Part shown: positions 1 to 7,399 of the stretch, one piece after another | Layout of the letters: each line of letters starts with the position of its first letter | How positions within the stretch are numbered: the stretch's first letter is position 1 | Source of the DNA: Bacillota bacterium | GTDB lineage: Bacteria > Bacillota_A > Clostridia > Peptostreptococcales > Anaerovoracaceae | Length of the DNA stretch: 10,853 bases | Reading direction: 5' to 3' | Assembly (NCBI GenBank): GCA_017437925.1 | Contig: JAFRWQ010000138.1 | Span: 1-10,853 of the forward strand | Notes under the pieces: generated by a model | What the model was told of the DNA's origin: nothing | The model's database searches: none | What the model saw: only the letters and a program-made list of their open reading frames with translations | Position numbers and translations under genes: made by a program

Positions 1-1020
1 GACGTCCAGGGACCTGACCTTGAGATCGGCCAGGTCGCCGGAGCAGCACTCCAGGGTCCTGACGGGGATGTCCAGGGTCCTGAAGAAGTCGACGCTGTTG
101 TGCCAGAGCTTATCGAACCAGTAGGGGGAATCCTCGGGCTCGCAGATGACCACCATCTCCTGCTTTTCGAACTGGTGGATGCGGTAGACGCCTCTTTCCT
201 CTATGCCGTGGGCTCCGACTTCCTTTCTGAAGCAGGGGGAGTAGCTGGTGAGGGTCTGGGGCAGCTGGTCCTTGTCCAGGATCTGGTCGATGAACTTGCC
301 TATCATGGAGTGCTCGGAGGTGCCGATGAGGTAGAGGTCCTCGCCCTCGATCTTGTACATCATGTTCTCCATCTCGGTGAAGCTCATGACGCCCTTGACC
401 ACGTCGCCGTGGATCATGAAGGGGGGAACGTAGTAGGTGAAGCCCCTGTTTATCATGAAGTCGCGGGCGTAGCTTAAGATGGCGCTGTGGAGCCTCGCAA
501 TGTCTCCCTTGAGATAATAGAAGCCGTTGCCGCTGGTGCGCCTGGCGGAATCCAGGTCGACGCCGTCGAAGCTCTCCATTATGTCTATGTGGTAGGGTAT
601 CTCGAAATCGGGCACGACGGGCTCGCCGTAGCGCTCGTTTTCGACGTTCTCGGAGTCGTCCTTTCCGATGGGGACCTCGGGGCCGATGATGTTGGGTATT
701 ACCATCATGCGGGTCTTGATCTCTTCGGCGAGGCGGGCCTCCTCCTCTTCGAGGCGGGCCAGCTCGTCGGCCATGTCGGTGACCAGCTTCTTGGTCTTTT
801 CGGCCTCTTCTTTGAGGCCCTGCTTCATGAGGGCGCCTATCTGTCGGCTCACGGTGTTGCGCTGCTGACGGAGCTCATCGCCTCTCGCCTTGGCCTGCCT
901 GACCTTTTCGTCCATCTCGAGGACCTGGTCCACCAGGACCAGCTTTTCGTCCTGGAACTTCTTCTTTATGTTCTCCTTGACCGCCTCGGGGTTTGCCCTT
1001 AAAAACTTGATGTCTATCAT
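1..1020 (-). CDS. serS: Seryl-tRNA synthetase, 3' end cut by window edge
   Basis: Class II aminoacyl-tRNA synthetase that charges tRNA-Ser with serine in the cytoplasm. The open frame gives 340 residues without a stop; the family usually has about 425, so roughly 85 C-terminal residues, including motif 3, lie outside the window. Residues about 1-110 form the coiled-coil tRNA-binding arm (MIDIKFLRANPE start, then long E/K/R-rich helices). The catalytic core follows, with motif 2 at about residues 258-292 (CFRKEVGAHG, then ERGVYRIHQFEKQE). The segment ECCSGDLADLKVRS near the cut replaces the CTGDLGF-type segment of E. coli and B. subtilis SerRS, placing this in the other bacterial SerRS subgroup that I recall from many Clostridia. 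ATG at 1018-1020 is preceded by AGGAGG at 1025-1030. It lies 16 bases downstream of ksgA and is probably the sixth gene of the walR operon. Confidence 0.97.
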   Translation of the reverse strand, partial: MIDIKFLRANPEAVKENIKKKFQDEKLVLVDQVLEMDEKVRQAKARGDELRQQRNTVSRQIGALMKQGLKEEAEKTKKLVTDMADELARLEEEEARLAEEIKTRMMVIPNIIGPEVPIGKDDSENVENERYGEPVVPDFEIPYHIDIMESFDGVDLDSARRTSGNGFYYLKGDIARLHSAILSYARDFMINRGFTYYVPPFMIHGDVVKGVMSFTEMENMMYKIEGEDLYLIGTSEHSMIGKFIDQILDKDQLPQTLTSYSPCFRKEVGAHGIEERGVYRIHQFEKQEMVVICEPEDSPYWFDKLWHNSVDFFRTLDIPVRTLECCSGDLADLKVRSLDV

Positions 1021-1036
1021 GTGTTCCTCCTATATA

Positions 1037-1906
1037 TCAGGCGCCGAAGGCGTCTGCTAAAGCCGCGAATTCCTTAAGGCTCAGGGTCTCCGCTCTGCGG
1101 GACCCGTCAAGCCCTGCCCTTTCCAGGGCGGTAGAGATGCCGTCCCTTGCGAAGCCTCCCAGAAGCAGGGCGTTGGAGAGGGTCTTCCTCCTCTGGCCGA
1201 AGCCCGATTTTATCAGTTTAAAGAGAAGCTCCCTGTCCTTTACGGCGACGGTGCCTCCCTCGGCGAGCTCAAGGCTCACCACCGCCGAATCCACCTTGGG
1301 CCGGGGGACGAAGAGCTCCGCCGGCACGTCTCTCACCAGCCTCGGCACTCCGTAGTACGAGAGCATCAGGGTCAGGACGCAGTATGGACGGGTGGACGGC
1401 CTTGCCATTATTCTGTCGGCGACTTCTTTCTGGACCATGACCGTGACGCTTTTCGCTCCGGTCTCAGCCTCAAGAAGACTCGTCAGTATGGGGGTCGTGA
1501 TGTAATAGGGAAGATTCCCCACTATCCTTATATTTTCAGGCTTTTCGCCGTTCTTAAGGCATCCCTTTTCTTCGATCAGGGCCTTGAGATCGGTCTTCAT
1601 TATGTCCCGGTTTATTATCTCAACGTTGTTATATAACAATAGATTTTTATCCAGAATGGGTATGAGCCTCTCGTCTATCTCGACGGCCAGCACCTTTCCC
1701 GCCTTTTCGGCGAGGGCCATGGTGAGAAAGCCCATGCCGGGGCCTATCTCTATGACGAGATCTTTGCTTCCCGCTCCGCAGGCAGAGACTATGTCATCGA
1801 TGACGCTTTCGTCGTTGATGAAGTTCTGACCCAGGGACCTGTCGAACTTAAAGCCCCAGCGCTTTTCCAGAGCCCTTATCTCTTCTGTTGGGGAAATTGC
1901 CGGCAT
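1037..1906 (-). CDS. ksgA: 16S rRNA dimethyladenosine transferase KsgA/RsmA
   Basis: SAM-dependent enzyme that dimethylates two adjacent adenosines in the 3'-terminal hairpin of 16S rRNA during late 30S assembly. The 289 residues match the family length. Visible motifs: SLGQNF at 24-29; the SAM-binding glycine loop EIGPGMGF at 53-60; acidic VEID at 75-78, which holds the ribose; the catalytic NLPYYI at 131-136; and FVPRPKVDSAVV at 199-210. The start at 1906 overlaps rnmV by 31 bases. I keep it because the N-terminal EEIRALEKRWGFKF is conserved in Gram-positive homologues and there is no later Met before SLGQNF. AGAGGAG lies 11 bases upstream. rnmV-ksgA is a common Gram-positive pair, linking 5S and 16S rRNA maturation. 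Codons about 88-95 include an AT-rich island, described separately. Confidence 0.97.
   Translation of the reverse strand: MPAISPTEEIRALEKRWGFKFDRSLGQNFINDESVIDDIVSACGAGSKDLVIEIGPGMGFLTMALAEKAGKVLAVEIDERLIPILDKNLLLYNNVEIINRDIMKTDLKALIEEKGCLKNGEKPENIRIVGNLPYYITTPILTSLLEAETGAKSVTVMVQKEVADRIMARPSTRPYCVLTLMLSYYGVPRLVRDVPAELFVPRPKVDSAVVSLELAEGGTVAVKDRELLFKLIKSGFGQRRKTLSNALLLGGFARDGISTALERAGLDGSRRAETLSLKEFAALADAFGA
1626..1639. repeat. 14-base perfect palindrome inside ksgA
   Basis: TTGTTATATAACAA reads the same on both strands. It lies in the ksgA codons for Leu-Leu-Tyr-Asn-Asn and uses leucine codons (CTA, TTG, TTA) that are otherwise uncommon here. Its central 12 bases recur exactly at 10538-10549, just upstream of a -10 box. 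Whether it binds a protein or is chance is unknown. Confidence 0.5.
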
Positions 1907-2475
1907 GCTCTTTCAAGCTCCTCTTTGCTGACCTTAAAGTGCCTGAGCTTTTTTAAAAAGCTTTTGGCGTTGCCGCCTCCCAGTCCCAGGGCCTTTCCCG
2001 CTGCTTCGCGCCTTAAGGCCGAATCGGAAGCCCCTATGAGCCCCAGGCTGAAGAGCTCCGCTTCGCCGCAAAGCTCCTCCGAAAGGGGCCTTATAAAAGC
2101 TTCGCCCTCCGGCACCCCTTCCGATGAGAGGGCCCGAAGGACAGCTGCTCTTATGGCCTCGGGCGAGGCGTTTTCTATACCTATGTCCCCGTCCTTTTCT
2201 GCCTCGCCTCTTGTCAGGTGGGCCTGAAGGGCGGAGGGGAAGAGCTTTGTGAGCTTTTCCCTTATCTTAAGCCCCGCGTGGTCGGGATCGGTGAAAATGA
2301 TTATCCCGGTCTCATCGCAGGCTTTCCTTATAATTTCAAGGGTCTCGGGCTTTATGCCCCAGCCGTGGGTCGCTATGCAGCAGCAGTCGAGAGCCCTTAG
2401 AACGGCGGACTCGTCGTCCCGTCCTTCGACCACCACGGCCTGCTTCACGTAAAGCCTTTCGCCTTCGGGGATCAC
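1876..2475 (-). CDS. rnmV: Ribonuclease M5 (Toprim-domain 5S rRNA maturase)
   Basis: Endoribonuclease that trims 5S rRNA precursors in low-GC Gram-positive bacteria and relatives. The 199-residue product has the expected size. A Toprim domain fills the N-terminal half: VVVEGRDDESAV with catalytic Glu17, then FTDPDHAG with Asp63 and Asp65 (the DxD metal site), and DIGIENA at 97-103, which matches the conserved G(V/I)E-A element of this family. The C-terminal half (about 110-199) is the family-specific helical region. The start is GTG at 2473-2475; it overlaps the TGA of the preceding divIC-like gene as GTGA, a standard coupling arrangement. The gene runs 31 bases into ksgA. The Toprim motif alone could suggest a DnaG or topoisomerase fragment, but the length and ksgA adjacency settle it. 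Confidence 0.95.
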   Translation of the reverse strand: MIPEGERLYVKQAVVVEGRDDESAVLRALDCCCIATHGWGIKPETLEIIRKACDETGIIIFTDPDHAGLKIREKLTKLFPSALQAHLTRGEAEKDGDIGIENASPEAIRAAVLRALSSEGVPEGEAFIRPLSEELCGEAELFSLGLIGASDSALRREAAGKALGLGGGNAKSFLKKLRHFKVSKEELERACRQFPQQKR

Positions 2476-2918
2476 GGCTTGACCTGCTCGGGCATGTCCT
2501 CGGTGTTTTCGGGCTCTTCCCGGTCTCTTACAACGTAGAGGACCTCGCCGTCGTAGATCATGCGCAGCTCCGATCTTGCCTGCTGCTCGACGTACTCGTC
2601 GCTTTCGACCACCTCGAGCTCCTGCTCAAGGCCGGTCTTCTTGTACTCGAGATCCGCCAGCCTCTCGTCGGCCTGGCGCTTTTCCTCCTGCAGCTGGAAG
2701 ATATTCATGGTGCTGACCGCGGTGAAGAAGACCGCCGCCATGATGGCCGCGACGCATACCAGCCTTATCACAAAGCCCCTGCGCCTTCTCTTGGCCTTCC
2801 TCGCCTGGCGGTTCTGCTCCTCCAGCTCCTCCCTCTGCCTGGCCCTTAAGGCCTGGCGCTCTTTCTGGGCCTGGCTGGTCCTGTTCCTTAGCATGTCATC
2901 GTCTGTGTATCTACTCAA
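2472..2918 (-). CDS. divIC: Septum formation initiator, DivIC/FtsB family
   Basis: Small bitopic divisome protein of 148 residues. A basic, charged cytoplasmic N-terminus (1-47, ending KAKRRRRG) is followed by one transmembrane helix (about 49-68) and an extracytoplasmic coiled coil (about 73-105, LQEEKRQADERLADLEYKK). Next comes the family signature DEYVEQQARSELRMIYDGE (108-125) and an acidic tail. Proteins of this family pair with FtsL at the septum and help activate cell-wall synthesis. The start is TTG at 2916-2918, overlapping the walK stop by eight bases; AAGGGG sits 11-12 bases upstream. ATG at 2892-2894 is an alternative that would remove eight residues but has no clear ribosome-binding site. 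Position directly after walK, where Bacilli carry walH/walI, is noteworthy. FtsL-like identity is less likely because the C-terminal signature is DivIC/FtsB-like. Confidence 0.85.
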   Translation of the reverse strand: MSRYTDDDMLRNRTSQAQKERQALRARQREELEEQNRQARKAKRRRRGFVIRLVCVAAIMAAVFFTAVSTMNIFQLQEEKRQADERLADLEYKKTGLEQELEVVESDEYVEQQARSELRMIYDGEVLYVVRDREEPENTEDMPEQVKP

Positions 2919-4728
2919 TGTCTCTTATACCCCTTCTGATAACTACCGGAAGAACTATGGTGATCTTTGTGCCGACGCCGACAGCGCTCTCGGCCTCTAT
3001 TGTACCGCCGTGGCTGTCGACTATCTCCTTGGTTATGGCAAGCCCCAGGCCCGTTCCGCCCATGGCCCTCGACCTGGCCTTATCGACCCGGTAGAAGCGC
3101 TCGAATATCCTGGGCAGCGACTCGGGGGGAATGCCTATCCCGCTGTCTTTTACGCTTATCCTGACCCTGTCCCTGTCCAGGACGATGTCGACGTCTATGG
3201 TTCCGCCCTCGTTGGTGTACTTGATGGCGTTGGACATGATGTTCATGAGCACCTGCTCCATCCTGTCCTTGTCGAGGTTCACCCTGATGTCGCCCTCCGG
3301 ATCGTAGAGGGCGGTGACGGTGAGGCCCTTCTGCTTTGCGGTCATCTCGACCTTCATCAGGACCATGTTGACCAGCAGCACTATGTTGCCCTCGCGCAGG
3401 AATATGGGCTCCTGCTGGTGGTCGAGCCTTGAGAGCTGCAGCAGGTCCTTTACGAGGCGGTTCATGCGGTCCGCTTCTTTATCGACGATCTGAAGGAAGC
3501 TGAGCGCTGTGTCCTTTTCGTCTATGGCCCCGTCCAGCAGGGTCTCGGTGTAGCTCTTTATATTTGTAAGAGGAGTCTTGAGCTCGTGGGACACGTTGGC
3601 GACGAAGTCGGTCTGCATGTCCTCGAGCTTCTGCCTCTCGGTGATGTCCTGGATGACCAGTATTATGCCCACGTCTTTGCCGTTCTCATCCTTAAAGCGG
3701 TCGAAGCGTATGACGTAGGTCTCGTTTCCCTTGCGGTAGACGGTCTCGCCGCCCCCGCTGTCGCAGCCCTCCTTGATGCGCATGAGGGAGAGCTTCTCGT
3801 CGAGGCAGCCCATGATGCTGTCGTAGCTGCTGTCCGAAAGGTCGGCGTCCTGGGCTATGCCCAGTATGCTCCTCGCCGCCGGGTTGGCGTGGAGTATGCC
3901 GCCGGAAAGGTCTATGGCGACCAGGCCGTCTGCCATGTACTGCAGTATGGTCCCCAGCTTGTTCTTCTCGTTGTTTATCTCGCTGATGGTGTCGCCCAGC
4001 CGCCCCGCCAGCATGTTGAACATCTCGGCCAGCTGGCCTATCTCGTCGTCGCTTTTGACCGGGACCTGTATGCTGAAGTCGCCCTTGGACATGATCTCGA
4101 CCTTGTCGGTCACGTCGTTGATGGGGACGGTGATGCTGCGGGCAAGGGCAAAGCCCAAAAGCACGGTGACCGCGAGGGCCAGCAGGGTGGCTTCGACGAA
4201 TATCATCTTGGCCTGCCCCAGGAAGGAGTTGATGGACGAGAGGTCTGCCCTCACGTAGACGACGCCTTTAACGCTTCCCGAAGGGCCCACCGCGTAGCAG
4301 AGGTTCTTTACCGCTATGCCCTGGGAGCTTCCGTCCGACTCCCCGTTCTTTCCCGTCATGAGGCAGGACACTATGATGTCGGAATCGAAGATGTCGGCAG
4401 CGTTCTTTCCCAGAAGGCTGGTGTTGGTCGAGGCTATGACGTTCATCCTTTCGTCCGTCACCGAAAGCTCCTGGGTGAAGCCGCTGGTCCAGCTGTCGTC
4501 GAGGGCCTGCTGTATCTCGTCCGCGTGGTCCGGGAGGCTCTCAAAGCTTTCCAGAAAGCTCAGTAGGTTGCTGCTGCTCACGGTGTTGGTGATATTGTCC
4601 CTCAGGGATCCCATCTGGTAGCGCTCTATGCGGTCTATCAGGAACACCGAAACTATGGTCATCGCTATGAAGACCAGCATGAAGTATATGAGGACTAAAC
4701 GCCAGCGTACGCTGCTGTGCCTCTTCAC
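2911..4728 (-). CDS. walK: WalK (VicK/YycG) sensor histidine kinase
   Basis: Membrane sensor kinase that phosphorylates WalR to control cell-wall hydrolases and envelope homeostasis. The 605 residues show the canonical order: TM1 (about 10-31), extracytoplasmic sensor domain (about 32-175), TM2 (about 177-196), HAMP linker (197-250), PAS domain (about 258-365), HisKA with phospho-acceptor His381 in FVANVSHELKTPL, and HATPase with N-box Asn500 (NIMSNAIKY), G1 DSGIGIP at 528-534, F-box FERFYRVDK and G2 GGTGLGLA at 557-564. The start is GTG at 4726-4728, directly after the walR TAG with no gap; AGGAGG lies 9 bases upstream inside walR. No walH or walI gene follows here, unlike in Bacilli. PhoR is the main alternative family; the PAS plus large periplasmic-type loop and the neighbouring regulator fit WalK better. 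Confidence 0.92.
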   Translation of the reverse strand: MKRHSSVRWRLVLIYFMLVFIAMTIVSVFLIDRIERYQMGSLRDNITNTVSSSNLLSFLESFESLPDHADEIQQALDDSWTSGFTQELSVTDERMNVIASTNTSLLGKNAADIFDSDIIVSCLMTGKNGESDGSSQGIAVKNLCYAVGPSGSVKGVVYVRADLSSINSFLGQAKMIFVEATLLALAVTVLLGFALARSITVPINDVTDKVEIMSKGDFSIQVPVKSDDEIGQLAEMFNMLAGRLGDTISEINNEKNKLGTILQYMADGLVAIDLSGGILHANPAARSILGIAQDADLSDSSYDSIMGCLDEKLSLMRIKEGCDSGGGETVYRKGNETYVIRFDRFKDENGKDVGIILVIQDITERQKLEDMQTDFVANVSHELKTPLTNIKSYTETLLDGAIDEKDTALSFLQIVDKEADRMNRLVKDLLQLSRLDHQQEPIFLREGNIVLLVNMVLMKVEMTAKQKGLTVTALYDPEGDIRVNLDKDRMEQVLMNIMSNAIKYTNEGGTIDVDIVLDRDRVRISVKDSGIGIPPESLPRIFERFYRVDKARSRAMGGTGLGLAITKEIVDSHGGTIEAESAVGVGTKITIVLPVVIRRGIRDIE

Positions 4729-5442
<714 letters not shown>

Positions 5443-5468
5443 TATAAAAACGCCTCCTTTGACATTTC

Positions 5469-5497
5469 AGTATAGCACACAGATAAATGCAAGTCAA
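5469..5497 (-). promoter_or_regulatory. Sigma-A-type promoter of the walR operon
   Basis: On the minus strand, TTGACT (5492-5497), a 17-base spacer and TATACT (5469-5474) with a TG one base before the -10 (extended -10). Transcription should begin near 5462, leaving a leader of about 20 bases before ATG 5442. No other convincing promoter was seen inside the following six-gene block, so this probably drives all of it. Confidence 0.8.
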
Positions 5498-5511
5498 AAA
5501 GGCAAAATAAG

Positions 5512-5521
5512 TGTCCGGACA
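5512..5521. promoter_or_regulatory. Palindrome upstream of the walR promoter
   Basis: TGTCCGGACA is a perfect 10-base inverted repeat about 15 bases upstream of the walR -35 hexamer, in an otherwise AT-rich intergenic stretch (5443-5580). It could be an operator or activator site; no binding factor can be assigned. Confidence 0.3.
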
Positions 5522-5580
5522 ATAATTATGTAAGAATATAAGGTTTTTTTATGAAAACGGCGGGACCGCGAGCCGGAGGA

Positions 5581-6585
5581 TCAGCGGAAAAGCTCCGCGA
5601 TCGACTCCGCGAGGGACCTGCAGCGCATCCTTGTAAACAAAATGTTGTTTTTAAAGCCTTTTCCGTCGTATATGTCTATGCCTTCGGATGCGGCCTTAAA
5701 GAGGCTGCCGCCGTCGTAGAACTGGTTGTGGAGGAAGACGAAGCAGCGTATACGGGCCCCTTCTCCCGCAAGGGAGGCGAGAAGGGCCTTGTATTCGTCG
5801 CGTACCTTTAAGGCCGGATGCTCGGTGTCCTTTTCGTAGGGGGTGACCCGGACGGCACACTGCTTTTCGCCGTCTTCTTCTGTGACAAAGACTTCCATGG
5901 AGTCTTCGGTCCACTGCTTGAGCTCGATTATGGCGAAGCGCTTCCTCTCATCGTCCCGCAAAAGCACGTCTATGCGGGGGGCGGGGCCGTTTTTTTTCGG
6001 CGATCCTTCAGCGGCTTCGGGCTTGGGCAGCTTGTATTCAAGCTCGACCGCGACTCCGTCAAGAGCGAGGGGGGATGCGGGGGCAGAAAGCTTCTTTTTC
6101 CAGGAGAGCAGGGCTTCTTTCTGCTTTTTAAGGCTTTCAACGGCGGATGAAATGCGGTCTTCCCTTAAGGCCGCGAAGCTTTCTTCAAGGGCTCCCAGGC
6201 TCTTTGAGAGCTCATGGTCGAGGCCCCTTTTTATATCCGCTCTTCCCGGGGCCCCGGAAAAGGTCTTAAAGCCGCAGGAGGCCGTAAAGGCCGAAAGGGC
6301 GGGGTCTTCCTTTAAGGCGCCGAGGGCCAGTATCTCTTTATCGATGGCGGCCGCCAACTCCCCGCTTTCATTTGCGGTCTTCTTAAGGTAAGAAGGAAGG
6401 TCATAGAGGAGCTCCGCGATCTCGGGCAGGGAATTGCGCCAGGACTCGGTCTCACCGCTTTTGGCGCTGCGGGCGTTCGGGCGGATCAGTTCGGAAAGCT
6501 CCGAGCACAGGGCATCGATGTTTTCGGGCCTGGTCCTTTCGTAGAATTCTTTTACCGAATCGAGGCGTTTTCCTCCGGTCTCCAT
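5581..6585 (-). CDS. Stand-alone PD-(D/E)XK nuclease, DUF2075 N-domain-like
   Basis: Cytoplasmic protein of 334 residues, third gene of the cassette. Residues 1-175 are mainly helical with no motif I recognise. Residues about 176-334 look like a PD-(D/E)XK nuclease fold: RIDVLL with Asp206, then AIIELKQW with Glu221 and Lys223, giving D-x14-E-x-K. Downstream HPALKVRDEY (257-266) and CFVFLHNQF (281-289) resemble, from memory, the HPSYQ...Y and AYLHNY elements that follow ELKQW in DUF2075 proteins, where this domain precedes a helicase-like ATPase. Here that ATPase part is absent. ATG at 6583-6585 has AAGGAGA upstream, overlapping the previous gene's TAA; the gap is 10 bases. No strong terminator follows; the 3' flank has only short GC stems with four Ts. 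DNA or RNA as substrate cannot be told. Confidence 0.7.
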   Translation of the reverse strand: METGGKRLDSVKEFYERTRPENIDALCSELSELIRPNARSAKSGETESWRNSLPEIAELLYDLPSYLKKTANESGELAAAIDKEILALGALKEDPALSAFTASCGFKTFSGAPGRADIKRGLDHELSKSLGALEESFAALREDRISSAVESLKKQKEALLSWKKKLSAPASPLALDGVAVELEYKLPKPEAAEGSPKKNGPAPRIDVLLRDDERKRFAIIELKQWTEDSMEVFVTEEDGEKQCAVRVTPYEKDTEHPALKVRDEYKALLASLAGEGARIRCFVFLHNQFYDGGSLFKAASEGIDIYDGKGFKNNILFTRMRCRSLAESIAELFR

Positions 6586-6595
6586 GGTCTTCTCC

Positions 6596-7366
6596 TTATC
6601 TTAAATAGAAGATGTTTTCTCTTAAGCCGCCGTTGATGTCGCTGAGCAGTCCGTAGTCCGGGGCTCCGTCGTATCCGGCGTAGGCGGCGGTGTAGTAGTC
6701 CCTCACGTAGTTGGGGTCCAGCATCTTCTGAAGCACGGGATAATCTCCTCCGCACAGGGCGTCGACGTAGTTGGAGAAGGCGAGGGTCGAAAGGTAGAGG
6801 TTCCTTACAGAAAAGCATACGCTCTGGCTCACGTACTGCTCGAGGGTCTTGGCGCCCCCGGAACGGGCGTGCATCATCTTTCCGAGGACCGCGCCGTCGC
6901 TTGCTGCCTGAGCGGTCAGCCCGGAAAGACCGGGAAAGTCTTCGTCGAAGGTCCCCGAAAGGAAGGCTTCTTTTACCATGCGGATGTCGACCCTGTAGAG
7001 GAGGCCGTAGTCCAGGTCCTCCGAGATCAGCTCGTACCTGTAGAGCTCTTCGGGGGGTATGAGCGAAGCTTTTTTAATGGGAGGCAGCGTGAGGGCGCCG
7101 TCGGAATTGAGGTAGGCGTCCCAGTGGATCTTGTCTATGGCGTAGACGTAATTGGGGTCCATGTCGCTGACGGTGAGGATCTCGGGGCAGACGGGTATGC
7201 TCAGAAGGCTGTTTACCCAGAACGAGACCGGGTCCCCGGCATAGAAGCACCAGACGGGTTCTCCGTGGATGCGGAAGCCCAGGCTTTCGTACAGGGCTTT
7301 TCTGATGCCGGGGTCGGTATTTTCGAGCTTGGTTTCGGGGGCGGGGCCGTAGGTCGCGATTATCAT
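6596..7366 (-). CDS. Unrecognised soluble protein, middle gene of cassette
   Basis: I do not recognise this 256-residue protein. It has no signal peptide or convincing membrane helix. It is rich in tyrosine (about 21) and acidic residues. Local features: a beta-like start MIIATYGPAP, WCFYAGDPVSFW at 39-50, SDMDPNYVYAIDKIHWDAYL at 67-86, a PPIKKASLIPPEELYRYEL proline-rich stretch at 95-113, and an aromatic C-terminus with DPNYVRDYYTAAYAGYDG at 217-234. No catalytic motif stands out. ATG 7366 is preceded by AAAGGA about seven bases away. It lies 24 bases after the ClpX-like gene and 10 before the nuclease gene, so co-expression is very likely. It could be an adaptor, a structural partner or a substrate of the unfoldase; this is inference from position only. 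Confidence 0.75.
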   Translation of the reverse strand: MIIATYGPAPETKLENTDPGIRKALYESLGFRIHGEPVWCFYAGDPVSFWVNSLLSIPVCPEILTVSDMDPNYVYAIDKIHWDAYLNSDGALTLPPIKKASLIPPEELYRYELISEDLDYGLLYRVDIRMVKEAFLSGTFDEDFPGLSGLTAQAASDGAVLGKMMHARSGGAKTLEQYVSQSVCFSVRNLYLSTLAFSNYVDALCGGDYPVLQKMLDPNYVRDYYTAAYAGYDGAPDYGLLSDINGGLRENIFYLR

Positions 7367-7381
7367 GGTCTTTCCTTTCGC

Positions 7382-7399
7382 GCCGCCTTATCAGGCGGC
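7382..7399 (-). promoter_or_regulatory. Intercistronic hairpin over tandem stop codons
   Basis: GCCGCCT and AGGCGGC form a perfect 7-base stem with a four-base loop. The stem spans the last codons of the ClpX-like gene, and the TGA-TAA double stop falls at the loop. The hairpin ends just before the AAAGGA ribosome-binding site of the next gene. There is no T-tract, so it is not an intrinsic terminator; a role in mRNA processing, stability or relative translation is possible. Confidence 0.5.

Noticed and set aside
1610..1680. Internal minus-strand promoter in the AT-rich part of ksgA for serS
   Set aside because: TATAAC is present but no acceptable -35 is found 16-18 bases upstream; kept only as a palindrome.
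2560..3432. Plus-strand 290-codon frame opposite divIC and walK
   Set aside because: It spans the antisense of two well-supported genes, with a composition change at their junction; it is a shadow frame.
3586..4566. Long plus-strand reading frame of 326 codons opposite walK
   Set aside because: It is the antisense of a clear histidine kinase. Val/Leu/Asp/Tyr-rich composition is typical of the reverse of GC3-rich genes, and no ribosome-binding site or family motif is seen.
5540..5580. Intrinsic terminator after the nuclease gene
   Set aside because: Only four-base GC stems and four Ts on the minus strand; too weak to call.
5551..5811. Plus-strand small ORF starting in the walR-nuclease gap, considered as a toxin or antitoxin
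   Set aside because: Most of it is antisense to the conserved nuclease C-terminus, and only a weak AAGG precedes it; no plus-strand promoter was found.
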